The notes: generated by a model not told the origin, from the letters alone. A stretch of DNA of 64,000 bases from Burkholderia sp. Ac-20365 (GCF_017104715.1 NZ_JAAGPI010000003.1:310001-374000), one strand, 5' to 3'; positions 18,245-27,602 are shown, counted from the stretch's first letter. A program made the numbers and translations.

Positions 18245-19689
18245 CGATCCGCGCGCTGGCGATGCCCTGGGCAGCACCGGGTGAACGCATGTACTGCCTG
18301 CCAGGAAGCTTTCTTCTCAAGATGGAGCTGGGCGAGGCGCCCGATAACGTGCCCTCGCTGTTTGACGTACGAGGCGGTCACGCCCGTGCCGCCCCCAAGC
18401 TCGATGGCGGTCCAATCGATCGTATCGTGCGCCACTTTGCTGGCGACACGGCCGTTGCACGCGTACACGTAGCCGCCGCATCGCTGGGCAGCCCGGGCAG
18501 GCGGCACTGCCGCTTTGACACCGCAGAGCAGGTATCAGGACTTGCACGGACCTTCCTCTTCCGTGTCCTGCCCGGCACGCCGATCGGCGCGCTCGCCCAG
18601 GCGCTGGCCCAGTTGCCAACGGTAGCGTCCGTAAGCCCGAACTATGTGTCCGTCATTCCCTTCGAAGGCACGGCGGCCGAAACGGGCAGCCCGGACAGCG
18701 ATGCGGCATGGGCGCCACGCGAGATGGTGCGTGCGCCTCAGGCGCTTGCCTATGAGCCGGGCGACGCGGCCACGCTCATCGGCCTCGTCGACAGTGGTGT
18801 CGCGCTTGAGCATCCCGAGATCTCCAGCCGGCTGCGCGCGGGCTTCGACACTGTGCATCTTGGCAACGACGCGGTCGCGCCCGGCATCACGCTGCTTGGT
18901 GAACATCATCGATATGACACGAATCCGACCGATCACTTTGTGGGCCACGGAATGGCCTGCGCCGGCATCATCGGCGGCGTGGGCGTGCGCATGCCGCCAG
19001 GGCTGGCGGGCGACTCGCAGATCATTCCCATGCGCGCGCTCGCCGCGGCACGGTTGCCCAACCGGCCCAATCCCGTCGGTCTGGGTGCGATCGCCGACCT
19101 GGATGCGGCCGTCAAGCTGGCCGTCGATCTGGGTGCAAAGGTGCTCAGCCTGAGCTTTGGTACGGAAGACAGCGCGCTGGCGGCATCCAGTCCCCGGCCG
19201 CACGCCGATGTTGTGCGCTACGCGCTCGAGCGCGGCTGCATTCTCGTCGCGGCCAGCGGCAACAGTGGCACGCAGACGCGCTTCTGGCCGGCTGCACACG
19301 ATGGCGTCATCGCTGTCGGAGCGGTGAATGCGCAGGGGAGTGTCTGCTCTTTCTCCACCCGCGGCGAGCACGTGGCGCTGTGCGCGCCAGGCGAACGTGT
19401 GCTCAGTACAGCGCTGGAAGGCTACCAGATCGTGACGGGGACCAGCTTCGCCGCGCCCTTCGTCTCGGCTGCGGCAGCGCTGCTCCTGTCGCGTGCGTCG
19501 CGCCGGGCCATGCCCCTGGACGGCGCGGCCGTGCGTGCCCTGCTCGTCTCGTCGGCACAACCGTTCATGAGCGAAGCGCCGCCCGGTTGCGGCGCGGGGA
19601 TCCTGGATGCGGCCTCGACGCTTATCGCCCTTGATGCCGCCATTGACCGTTCACGCGAGGACGAGACGCCACAGACGGAAGACGGATGA
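18241..19689 (+). CDS. Subtilisin-like (S8) serine protease
   Basis: This 482-aa protein carries the catalytic triad of S8 peptidases: Asp184 in LVDSGV, His236 in GHGMACAGII and Ser402 in GTSFAAPFVSAA, with the oxyanion Asn in AASGNSG. Residues 1-150 form a propeptide-like region (LFRVLPGTPIGALAQAL, then VASVSPNYV), but no secretion signal is visible. It may act in the cytoplasm or leave by a non-Sec route. The start overlaps the preceding gene by 4 bp. In context it is a processing or effector protease of the cluster. The assignment is firm; the substrate is unknown. Confidence 0.92.
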   Translation: MTIRALAMPWAAPGERMYCLPGSFLLKMELGEAPDNVPSLFDVRGGHARAAPKLDGGPIDRIVRHFAGDTAVARVHVAAASLGSPGRRHCRFDTAEQVSGLARTFLFRVLPGTPIGALAQALAQLPTVASVSPNYVSVIPFEGTAAETGSPDSDAAWAPREMVRAPQALAYEPGDAATLIGLVDSGVALEHPEISSRLRAGFDTVHLGNDAVAPGITLLGEHHRYDTNPTDHFVGHGMACAGIIGGVGVRMPPGLAGDSQIIPMRALAAARLPNRPNPVGLGAIADLDAAVKLAVDLGAKVLSLSFGTEDSALAASSPRPHADVVRYALERGCILVAASGNSGTQTRFWPAAHDGVIAVGAVNAQGSVCSFSTRGEHVALCAPGERVLSTALEGYQIVTGTSFAAPFVSAAAALLLSRASRRAMPLDGAAVRALLVSSAQPFMSEAPPGCGAGILDAASTLIALDAAIDRSREDETPQTEDG

Positions 19690-19740
19690 GCACCGCGAAG
19701 CTCACTCGATGGACACAGACAGTTTGACAAGGAGAAAGCC

Positions 19741-21495
19741 ATGAAGGTGACAGACATCCGCTTTCGCGACATAGTCTTCGCGGAAACCGCCGAGATCGCT
19801 CAGCTCAGAAACCGCATCAGCCAGCTCGACAGGATCAAGGCCAATCGTGCCGCGTTGTCTGCCAGTGAAGACGACGAATATCTTCGCGTCGGATCGATCC
19901 TTGCCACGCTCGAGGCATTTCCTGAGGACGAGGTATGCGATCCGCGATTTGTCGCGATGCGCGACCTGTTCAATCGCAGCATGGCATCCTCACCGAAGCA
20001 GCCCCAGCCCTGCATACTTGGCGTGAAGCTGGCCAACCACGCCGGCGGCAAGCTGCGCAGCGAACCCGGCGCGAACGCGGCTTCGCTAGGCGAGGACCAG
20101 ATTGTCATGGCCTCGCTCACGCTCGGCCTGTCAATGGTCGACCAGACGCCGCCGCCGCGCGTGCTCACGCGAGAGGTCAAGGGTGCCCAGTCGCGCATCA
20201 TCTCGGACGTTGCGGCGCCAGAGTACGCGGAGTTCAGCCGGGGATTTTTCGCCGCGTTCGGCGAAGCCCAGTCGATGTTCGAGCTCGCGAAACTGGTTTT
20301 GCCGCTGCTGTCGCGTGAGGGCGACACGCTCCTTGATGATCGCACGCCGGGATCGGTGGATGCGGCCGAGTTCGCCCGCGTGATGCGCGCACTGCGCGAA
20401 AAAGGCGTCACCTCTGTGAAGGAGCAGCAGTTGCGCCGGCGAATCAACGAGTGCCTGAACCAGATCCAGTTTGTCGGTGAGGATGGACCGGTCACGGAAA
20501 TGGGCATCGACCTGCCCGATCTTGACCAGGCCACCGATGCCGACATCGTGCCGGAGAACGTTCGCCTCATGGGCCCCATGATCTGTGCTGCCATGTTCGA
20601 TGAGCTCAAGGCGTTCCAGGTGGTCGACAAGCTCGTCGAGCTGTCACAGCAGGGGATGCTGCCCATCGGGTCGGGCCCCGCGGGCAAACTGCTGTACCGG
20701 TACTGGAAGGACGCGCCAAACCGCATGTCCGAAGCCGAGCGCAAGAACTTCTATTCGATGACAATGGGCATCCCTGGTGGGGAGTCTAGTGGCATGGTCA
20801 ACCGCGACTTCAATGATCTGTGGCTACGCTTTGTTTCGTCCGTATCGTCGTTCATACGGCAAAGCGAGGTCGACAAGCTGCTTCGTGCATCCGTGCCCAA
20901 CACGGTGAGCCAGCAGCAGGTGCGCAAGGCCGCGCGCGATCTGGCCGTGAACCTGTCATTGCACGGCTATGGCATGGCGTACTACGCAGCGCTTGATCTG
21001 CAGGCACAGATCCGTTTCATGATCACCCTCCTCTCCGACGAGGATATCCGCTCTGCATACGGCGCGCGCGACATGTGGCAGGTAGTTGACCAGGTCGCCA
21101 CGCTCGAACTGGGCGGTGCGAGGACGAGCTCCCGGTATCGCACGCTCGCCACGTGCGGCGCCATCATCACGGCCTGGCTTTCGAACAACGTGCAGCGCAT
21201 CATGCGCTCGACCGTGCAGATCATCGACATGGACTGCGTGCGCGCACCATCGGAGCGGCCAAGCGGCCAGAAAGCAACGACCACCCCGAGCGACTATGAC
21301 CTCGTGAATGCGTGCGAGCTGTGGCTTGCCGACACCGCGACGCCGGACACCCGCGTCGACGAGATGGCACAGCCCCGGGAAGCACCCGTGATGACCTCGC
21401 GGCCCGTCCAGATTCCGAACATCGCCCGCGAGATGCTCGATGGCGCGGGTATCGGGATGGGCATGGGGATGAATCTCTCGGGCATGCGTCACTAG
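19741..21495 (+). CDS. Unknown protein, larger member of a paralogous pair (584 aa)
   Basis: It is preceded by a strong AAGGAG site and separated from the protease gene by 51 bp. The protein is mostly helical, with no signal peptide or membrane segment. Residues about 185-225 (FELAKLVLPLLSREG onward) and about 415-490 (LDLQAQIRFMITLL, then AYGARDMWQVVDQVA) correspond to segments of the 319-aa product at 25180-26139 (ELGDIALPLLPATRF; AFGARDLWSVLVAID), so the two are paralogues. The C terminus ends in a Gly/Met-rich tail. The family is not recognised; a structural role in the same complex as the four-member family is possible. Confidence 0.75.
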   Translation: MKVTDIRFRDIVFAETAEIAQLRNRISQLDRIKANRAALSASEDDEYLRVGSILATLEAFPEDEVCDPRFVAMRDLFNRSMASSPKQPQPCILGVKLANHAGGKLRSEPGANAASLGEDQIVMASLTLGLSMVDQTPPPRVLTREVKGAQSRIISDVAAPEYAEFSRGFFAAFGEAQSMFELAKLVLPLLSREGDTLLDDRTPGSVDAAEFARVMRALREKGVTSVKEQQLRRRINECLNQIQFVGEDGPVTEMGIDLPDLDQATDADIVPENVRLMGPMICAAMFDELKAFQVVDKLVELSQQGMLPIGSGPAGKLLYRYWKDAPNRMSEAERKNFYSMTMGIPGGESSGMVNRDFNDLWLRFVSSVSSFIRQSEVDKLLRASVPNTVSQQQVRKAARDLAVNLSLHGYGMAYYAALDLQAQIRFMITLLSDEDIRSAYGARDMWQVVDQVATLELGGARTSSRYRTLATCGAIITAWLSNNVQRIMRSTVQIIDMDCVRAPSERPSGQKATTTPSDYDLVNACELWLADTATPDTRVDEMAQPREAPVMTSRPVQIPNIAREMLDGAGIGMGMGMNLSGMRH

Positions 21496-21534
21496 ACGCG
21501 CCTTTGCGCGAAATTTCACACCGAGGAGAACGAG

Positions 21535-22566
21535 ATGCGTGCGCAACCTCTGGCAGCAAAGGTGGAACGTCGTCTCCTGGCTGCCGCCCAGCGGCTGGGC
21601 ACGGCTGATCCCGTGGCGCCCATCCAGGGGCTGATCGAGCGGACATTCCCTTTGCCCGATGGAGATGAGCGCTACGGCAACAACGCGCTGACCCCGATGT
21701 CCGCCCCGATCGAGCCCAATTTCTCGGAATTGCAGCCGGGCAGTCTGCGCTTCACGATCGAGCCGCTAGGGCCAGGTGCTTCAGGCGCCGATCGTCGCGA
21801 CGAGGCAACGCGTGAAATGCGCCGGCTCGTCGGAAGCTTTTTCGGGCGGGACGCGCTGCGCTGGTTCGATGAGCGCTCAGAAGCGTGGCGTGGCTTCGCC
21901 AGCGGTGGCGCACTGAGCTACGGTGCCTTCTTCGGAACCAGCTACGACCGCGACGGCCTGGCAGGCACACGGGTGTACTACGAAACACGCGCGGACCAGA
22001 TGGGCGCGATGCCCCCAGGTCTCACGCGTATCGTCAGCGCGGTAAGGACACTCATGCCTACGCTCCAGCCGCTGTTCACGACGATCTCCGCCATGCGTGA
22101 GGCGGGTGCACAGCGGCTGACCTTCGTCCACTCACGCCCCGTGCGCCTTGCGGACTTTCAGCCGGTGCTCGACGCGCTGGGCCTGGGGCACCAGATGCCG
22201 GGCATCCTGCAGACGCTCGGGCTCACACTGGGGGGGCGCTTCGATCTGCCCGCCAGTTCGACGCTTGTCGCCTTTAGCGATGGCGCGGATGGTCCCGAGT
22301 TCGAGATCTATGTGATGCTCGGCATGATTTCTGATCTGCCCGCAAACTTCATGTCCCTGCTATCACTCGGCCTGAACGAGCGGCCGCGCGAACTCGTCGC
22401 GCTCGAACGCTGGCTCGATGCGTTCACACCCGAGGACGAAGTCTGGCCCGGGCGGTTTTCCATCCTGAGCCTGCGCACCAGCCGCAACTGTGCGCCCCGC
22501 GTGAGTCTGTATCTACGCCCTGCCGAGTTTGAACTTCCAGCAGGTGCGTCGCGCAACGCACCCTGA
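21535..22566 (+). CDS. Protein of unknown function (343 aa)
   Basis: A GAGGAG site lies upstream of the ATG. The soluble protein alternates helical and strand regions. Strands include SLRFTIEPLGPG (about 70), TRVYYETRADQ (about 147), FEIYVMLGMI (about 260) and the C-terminal CAPRVSLYLRPAEF. The repeated strand-helix layout with basic-aromatic strands is loosely reminiscent of ABBA-type alpha/beta barrels, but I see no diagnostic residues and do not propose enzymatic function. It lies between the larger paralogue of the 584/319 pair and copy B of the four-member family. Confidence 0.7.
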   Translation: MRAQPLAAKVERRLLAAAQRLGTADPVAPIQGLIERTFPLPDGDERYGNNALTPMSAPIEPNFSELQPGSLRFTIEPLGPGASGADRRDEATREMRRLVGSFFGRDALRWFDERSEAWRGFASGGALSYGAFFGTSYDRDGLAGTRVYYETRADQMGAMPPGLTRIVSAVRTLMPTLQPLFTTISAMREAGAQRLTFVHSRPVRLADFQPVLDALGLGHQMPGILQTLGLTLGGRFDLPASSTLVAFSDGADGPEFEIYVMLGMISDLPANFMSLLSLGLNERPRELVALERWLDAFTPEDEVWPGRFSILSLRTSRNCAPRVSLYLRPAEFELPAGASRNAP

Positions 22567-22596
22567 GCCGTGTGCCGCGTTCGCCCGAGGTCGACC

Positions 22597-23952
22597 ATGT
22601 CCGCCAAACCAGTCAGTACTGCACAGCAGAGCCTGCCCTCCCCCCCGCGCCCCGAGGTTCGTGATGCCGTGCGCAGGCTGCTCACGCAGACCGAATCATT
22701 TGCACGGCTCTCACCCGAGAAACAGCGCCAGGTCGCGCGATGCACCGCGCTCATCGCTGACTACCTGGCCGCGCCCGAAGGATTTGCGGGCAACACCCTG
22801 CCCGGGGGCTTGGCCATGCCGCCCGCAACGGCCCTGGACGACCCGCCACCGCCCCAGCGGGAAGCTAGTTACGACGTGGCAAGCAAGAACGTCAGCGAGA
22901 TCGGCGAGGGAGAATTTAGCGCAAGTGCTGCACGTGAAGGCGCAAAAGTAGCAGGCTTGCTGCTCAAGCAGGTGAAGTTCCCCACCTTCGTGGCCAGCCT
23001 GATTGAAGGAGTGTTTCATGCGATCGTCAAGTCTTCTATCGAACAGATGGAAGCCTATACAAAGATGATCGATTCCGTGGCCAAATCACTCCAGCAGTTC
23101 ACGGATGACAATGTCACCGAGAACCAGGGGCGTGACCACATGGTCGAGAAGTTTCCCGACCTGTTTGAGGTCGCAGTGGACGACATGAGTGACACGCCCA
23201 GCCCGAAGCTCAGATTGCGCGACGGTGTGGATGAGGATGCCGCGCTTAAACGCGTGAATCAGCAACTGAACTTTGAAGGCAGCCCATTCAAGAGCATGGA
23301 CCTTTCCGACGAGAACGCCGAAAAGGCGCTCGTGCTCGCCGCTCGCATGCAGCTGGCCAGACAGCGGCAACAGCTCATGGCGAGCCTGGTCATGATGGGC
23401 ATCAATCGCATCGTCGTCACCGATGGCAAACTTTCCGCGAAGATCATGTATGACTTCACCGCACGCGATTCGCGCAGCGTGCGCAAAAGCGCGGCTGCCT
23501 ACGACTTCGCCCGCAATGCTGATGGCACGATTCAGACGACGCGCGCGCAGGAGGGCACCTACGACTTGGGCGGCGATGAGTCGCGCTCACGGCAGCATGG
23601 CAAGGATTCGTCCAGCGACGACTATAGCGCCGACTACTATGCCAAAGGCACCTACAAGGCCGAAGACAAGCCCGTGATGACCGCGATGAGCACGGCATCA
23701 GAGGCCAGTGATTCGCAGCTGCAGACGCGCGTGCAGCTCGCTGGTGCGGTGGAAGTGAACTTCAAGAGCGACTATCTGCCGCTTGACAAGATGGCTACGC
23801 CCGGCATGATCGCCGCAATCCAAGGCAACTCCACGCCCGTCGATCCAAACGTGGTGCCCTCGCCGGTCAACCGCGAGCCCGCCACATCCGGTGCCATCAC
23901 ACCGGGCGCCGCCGCACCTGCGGCGCGCGCACCCGCGCCAGCTTCCCCTTGA
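22597..23952 (+). CDS. Four-member paralogue family, copy B (451 aa)
   Basis: The start at 22597 (MSAKPV) has a GAGG site upstream; the frame opening at 22570 is less likely. The N-terminal helical domain (about 20-60, VRDAVRRLLTQTESFARLSP) is shared with copies C and D. Block 1 (128-188) is FPTFVASLIEGVFHAIVKSS followed by QFTDDNVTENQGRDHMVEKF. Block 2 is RQRQQLMASLVMMGINRIVV, then TDGKLSAKIMYDF. Block 3 is VEVNFKSDYLPLDKM, followed by a QGNSTPVDPN motif nearly identical in copy C. A Tyr/Asp-rich insert (about 325-350) is specific to this copy. No signal peptide. Function unknown. Confidence 0.8.
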   Translation: MSAKPVSTAQQSLPSPPRPEVRDAVRRLLTQTESFARLSPEKQRQVARCTALIADYLAAPEGFAGNTLPGGLAMPPATALDDPPPPQREASYDVASKNVSEIGEGEFSASAAREGAKVAGLLLKQVKFPTFVASLIEGVFHAIVKSSIEQMEAYTKMIDSVAKSLQQFTDDNVTENQGRDHMVEKFPDLFEVAVDDMSDTPSPKLRLRDGVDEDAALKRVNQQLNFEGSPFKSMDLSDENAEKALVLAARMQLARQRQQLMASLVMMGINRIVVTDGKLSAKIMYDFTARDSRSVRKSAAAYDFARNADGTIQTTRAQEGTYDLGGDESRSRQHGKDSSSDDYSADYYAKGTYKAEDKPVMTAMSTASEASDSQLQTRVQLAGAVEVNFKSDYLPLDKMATPGMIAAIQGNSTPVDPNVVPSPVNREPATSGAITPGAAAPAARAPAPASP

Positions 23953-23962
23953 CGGTGCGAAA

Positions 23963-25183
23963 ATGAACCAGCCCATGCGGCCCGACTGGACAAGCTCGCA
24001 GGCGCTCGATGCGGTGCGGCCGCAGGTACGCGGGCTGCTCACTGCCATACCCGCATTCGGCGCGCTGAGCGCTGAAGAGCAGCGCGCGCTTGCCGCCAAC
24101 ATGGTCAAGGTCCTCTCCTATATCTCAGATCCGCATGCGATCGCTCAGGAGGTGAGCACGATGCCCGCCTCGCACGAGTCTCTGTCCCGGGCACAGGACG
24201 ACGCGGTAGAAGCGACTAAGGCCTCGCTGTCAAAATCGCCCGGCATGGTCGGGAAGGATTTCAAGGCAGGTGCGGTTCGCGAAGGAGTCGACCAGTTCGG
24301 TGCGCTCGTCAAGAAGGTCGACTTCCCCAAATTCGTCGGCGGCCTTATCAAGAACGTCTTCCAGGCGATCGTGGAATCCTCCATTGAGCAGATGCGCGCC
24401 TATGGCGAGCTGATCGCGAACGTGTCCAAGACGGTCGATGCATTCATGCAGGACAATATCTCCGCTGGCGCCGGACGGGACTGGCTTGCGCAGAAGTATC
24501 CCGACGCAATCGGTGTCGAAGTCAACCAGACGGCGGGCGCCTTCGAGGAAGGTCCGATCCCCGTTGCGCCCACGGCGACGCTTGTCACCCGCGGCGAGAA
24601 CGCAGAAGTCAGGCTTGCCGAGATCAGCCGCGACCTTAACCTCACGCCCCCCGTGAGTGACATTACCGATGCCGATGCCGAGCTAAGACTTGTCACAGCA
24701 GCCCGGCTGCAGATGGCCAAGTCCCGCCAGCAACTGCTCGCCTCCATGGTGATGCTGGGCATTAACCGGATTGTGGTCACAGATGGCGCGATCACGGCGA
24801 AAGTGATCTTTGACATGCGTGCCGAAGACAGGGCGCGGCGCAATTACACCGCATCGATGTACGACGAGGAGTCGCAGCGCGCGAAACAGTCACTTAACGC
24901 GAGCTATGGCGGGTGGATGAGCCCCATTGATGCGTCGGTGTCCGCAGAAGCCGAACAGGCTCATGTCGCAACGGTCGGCTCCTCAGTTGATGAAACGAGT
25001 GAATCGAAAGCCGAGGTCAAGGCAAAACTCTCGGGTGAAGTCCGCGTCAACTTCAAGAGCGACTATCTGCCGCTGGAGAAAATGGCAACGCCAGAAATGA
25101 TGTCCACCATCCAGGGCAACTCGACGCCTTACAACCCGAACAACTCGGGGGCGTCGCGTTCAACATCAGGCACGCAGCCGTGA
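23963..25183 (+). CDS. Four-member paralogue family, copy C (406 aa)
   Basis: It starts 10 bp after copy B. The same layout is seen: N-terminal helices (about 15-55), Block 1 at 121-180 (FPKFVGGLIKNVFQAIVESS, then QDNISAGAGRDWLAQKYP), Block 2 (KSRQQLLASMVMLGINRIVV, then TDGAITAKVIFDM) and Block 3 (VRVNFKSDYLPLEKM, then IQGNSTPYNPN). B and C are each other's closest relatives by eye, suggesting a recent tandem duplication. The tail is Ser/Asn-rich. No signal peptide or catalytic motif. Its stop overlaps the GTG start of the next gene. Confidence 0.8.
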   Translation: MNQPMRPDWTSSQALDAVRPQVRGLLTAIPAFGALSAEEQRALAANMVKVLSYISDPHAIAQEVSTMPASHESLSRAQDDAVEATKASLSKSPGMVGKDFKAGAVREGVDQFGALVKKVDFPKFVGGLIKNVFQAIVESSIEQMRAYGELIANVSKTVDAFMQDNISAGAGRDWLAQKYPDAIGVEVNQTAGAFEEGPIPVAPTATLVTRGENAEVRLAEISRDLNLTPPVSDITDADAELRLVTAARLQMAKSRQQLLASMVMLGINRIVVTDGAITAKVIFDMRAEDRARRNYTASMYDEESQRAKQSLNASYGGWMSPIDASVSAEAEQAHVATVGSSVDETSESKAEVKAKLSGEVRVNFKSDYLPLEKMATPEMMSTIQGNSTPYNPNNSGASRSTSGTQP

Positions 25184-26139
25184 TTCTCCCCCTTCCCCCC
25201 AATGCCCGTGGTTGCGACGACCACGGGCTCGATCAGCAGCTGCAACGTTGCGCGCGACTCGTTGACGCCGCGGCGCCGGTGGCGCTCGCGCTCGATGAGC
25301 TCGGCGACATCGCGTTGCCACTGTTGCCCGCCACGCGATTTGATCAGGCGCAGCTGCGCGTACTCGCAAGTCTGTACCTCGCCTCAGAGCTGGAGATGGC
25401 GGGCGTCGTGGACGCGGTCGAAGCGCTGGCGGGATTGGGGCGCGGCGCAGGCCTTGGCGTGGACCTCGGCGCGGCCGCTGCGCTCATCGCGCAGTACTGG
25501 AGAGGACGCAACGAGCGGGCCACGCCCGATGAGCGACGCGCGTGCTTTGACCGGGTGTTCGGTGTGCAAAGTGGCTTTGACGAGGCGATGCTGGAAGTGT
25601 GCGAGGCGCTCTACAGGCTCGACGAAAACGAAGGATACAATGCCCACGGAGGCGTGGCCGTGCAGGCGCGGGTGCGTGCAGCCGCCGTGCACATGGCGGA
25701 GCAGCTCGTGGGCGCGAGCAGCGGGACTACCGTCTTCATTGCGCAGGATCTGCTGCAGAACCTGCGTCAGTCGCTTGCCATACTGGGCCATCCCGCGCTG
25801 CGCGGGGCGTTTGGCGCGCGTGACCTGTGGAGCGTGCTTGTCGCGATCGACAGGTTCGCACACACGGCTCATGGCGACGCACGGATTCATTTCAGGCGCG
25901 GCCGCGCGGGTATGACCGTGCTTGCATGGCTTGCAGAGGTATCTGCTCACATGAGCGACATGGCCGCCGCCTTCGTCGCGCTCGACCATCCCGTGATAGG
26001 TGCCGCTGTCGAGTGGATGCAGGCGTCACTTGCACTTGGCGAGTCAGCGACCACCGCGCGGGGCACTGCGCCGCCAGCGGCCGCTCCCGTCAACCCTCGC
26101 GCCCCGTCGGAATCTCCGTGGGCTGCGATGGCAGGCTAG
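25180..26139 (+). CDS. Unknown protein, smaller member of the paralogous pair (319 aa)
   Basis: The GTG start overlaps the stop of copy C (GTGA), showing translational coupling. The protein is helical and Ala/Leu-rich. It shares the AFGARDLWSVLVAID segment (about 210-225) and flanking helices with the 584-aa product (AYGARDMWQVVDQVA), and the N-terminal ELGDIALPLLPATRF with FELAKLVLPLLSREG, but is about half as long. The C terminus is Pro/Ala-rich. It is followed after 2 bp by copy D of the four-member family, so one member of each family is repeatedly paired in the operon. Confidence 0.75.
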   Translation: MILPLPPNARGCDDHGLDQQLQRCARLVDAAAPVALALDELGDIALPLLPATRFDQAQLRVLASLYLASELEMAGVVDAVEALAGLGRGAGLGVDLGAAAALIAQYWRGRNERATPDERRACFDRVFGVQSGFDEAMLEVCEALYRLDENEGYNAHGGVAVQARVRAAAVHMAEQLVGASSGTTVFIAQDLLQNLRQSLAILGHPALRGAFGARDLWSVLVAIDRFAHTAHGDARIHFRRGRAGMTVLAWLAEVSAHMSDMAAAFVALDHPVIGAAVEWMQASLALGESATTARGTAPPAAAPVNPRAPSESPWAAMAG

Positions 26140-26141
26140 TC

Positions 26142-27602
26142 ATGGCAACCACACCGCGCGCAATGACCCGCTCGCCATCGCCGGCTGTGCGCCAGTCAGT
26201 GCGCGCGCTGCTTGACGCAAAACCCGGCTTTCACACGCTTGACGCCCCCACCCGCCGCGACGTGGCAAGCGCACTTGTCCGTATTGCAGATGCAGCCACT
26301 GCCCTCTCAAATGAGGAACAGGCTGCGCGCGCTGCCCCCCGCGCGCAGCGCCCGGCGCTGTCTCGCTCACAGGATGCGGGCAGCAGTTTTTCCGGAGTTG
26401 CCGCATCGAAGGTGGCCCGCACCACCACCGAAATCCTGAATGCGGTGTCCTTTCCGCGATTCGTGACCGAACTGATCAATGGTGTGTTCAAGGCACTGAA
26501 CGACTCGAACCAGCAGCAATTGCACAGCTACGTCGAGCTCATCCAGAATGTAGCCGCGAGCACGGATGGTTTTGCCGATGCGAACATTGGGATTGCGGGC
26601 GCGCGTGCGTGGCTCGCCGAACGCTTCCCCGGCTCGTTTGTCGTACAGGCGGATGATGATGACGCGCTGGAACCTCCCGAGGCGTCGATGTCTCCCGAAG
26701 ATCGTGCGGCCGCGCAGGCCGAGCGGGACGCCACGACGCGGCTGGTCCTGCGCCAGGGTGCCTCAATGCCAGGTGAGGCGGCACTCAGAACGGCGCTCGG
26801 CCTGGGTCCACAAGACCCGGTACCATCGGGAGACCCCGAGTCGATTGTTGCTCCCGCACGCGCAGCGCTCGCGCGCAGGCGGCAACAGATGCTATCGACA
26901 ATGGTCATGATGGGCCTGCAAAGACTGGTCATCGAAAGCGGCCGTCTGACGGCCGCCATGCGCTTTCACATCGACACGCGAAGTGCTGCGGCCGACGACC
27001 GCGGCTCCAGCTTCGATCTGCGTAACGATGCCGAGGTCAGCGGTGGCGCGAAGCTCGGTCCGTGGGGCATCGAAGCCAAGGTCAAGAATACGATTGGCTA
27101 TGTGTCCACGCAGCGAACACAGACGACCGAGGAAATGAATACCGACCTCGACCTTAATTCCTCAGTTGAGCTTATTTTCAGGACGGACTATGTTGCGCTG
27201 GACCGACTCGCGGGTGGCCCCGCACAGGAGCGCATCCGTGTGAATGCGCTCAATCCCGAGGCTGAGGGGCGGCTCGCCTATGCGGACAGGGCCGCACGGC
27301 GTACCGCACAGGGCGCCGCTGAAGCACAGCGCGGCTCGCAACTGGCCGAGCGCATGAGTTCGCCTCCGCCTACCCCCCCCTCGCCGACTCCCACACCCGC
27401 GTCGCCGGGCCCTGCACCCGCCTCACCTGCAGCAGCGTCGCCGGCAACGCGAACGCCAACCGGCACCTCGCCTGGCGCCACCAACGCAAACACCGGGGGA
27501 AACGCAACCGGTCCCGCAACCCCTGCAGCCTCTACCGGTGCAACCACCAAACGTGCCACCGGCGTCCAGACAACGCCTGCTCGCGCATCCGGTCCACGAT
27601 AG
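26142..27602 (+). CDS. Four-member paralogue family, copy D (486 aa)
   Basis: The start is the ATG at 26142, immediately after the previous stop; the same frame is open back to 25827 but overlaps that gene. It has N-terminal helices (about 14-50), Block 1 at 104-165 (FPRFVTELINGVFKALNDSN, then GARAWLAERFP), Block 2 (RRRQQMLSTMVMMGLQRLVI) and a Block 3 variant (VELIFRTDYVALDRL). It is the most divergent copy. It ends in a long low-complexity Pro/Ala/Ser/Thr tail (about 395-486), probably disordered. It is the last gene of the first operon. Confidence 0.8.
   Translation: MATTPRAMTRSPSPAVRQSVRALLDAKPGFHTLDAPTRRDVASALVRIADAATALSNEEQAARAAPRAQRPALSRSQDAGSSFSGVAASKVARTTTEILNAVSFPRFVTELINGVFKALNDSNQQQLHSYVELIQNVAASTDGFADANIGIAGARAWLAERFPGSFVVQADDDDALEPPEASMSPEDRAAAQAERDATTRLVLRQGASMPGEAALRTALGLGPQDPVPSGDPESIVAPARAALARRRQQMLSTMVMMGLQRLVIESGRLTAAMRFHIDTRSAAADDRGSSFDLRNDAEVSGGAKLGPWGIEAKVKNTIGYVSTQRTQTTEEMNTDLDLNSSVELIFRTDYVALDRLAGGPAQERIRVNALNPEAEGRLAYADRAARRTAQGAAEAQRGSQLAERMSSPPPTPPSPTPTPASPGPAPASPAAASPATRTPTGTSPGATNANTGGNATGPATPAASTGATTKRATGVQTTPARASGPR

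Noticed and set aside
21535..22566. ABBA-type aromatic prenyltransferase
   Set aside because: Only a loose resemblance in strand layout; no diagnostic residues or pathway genes nearby.
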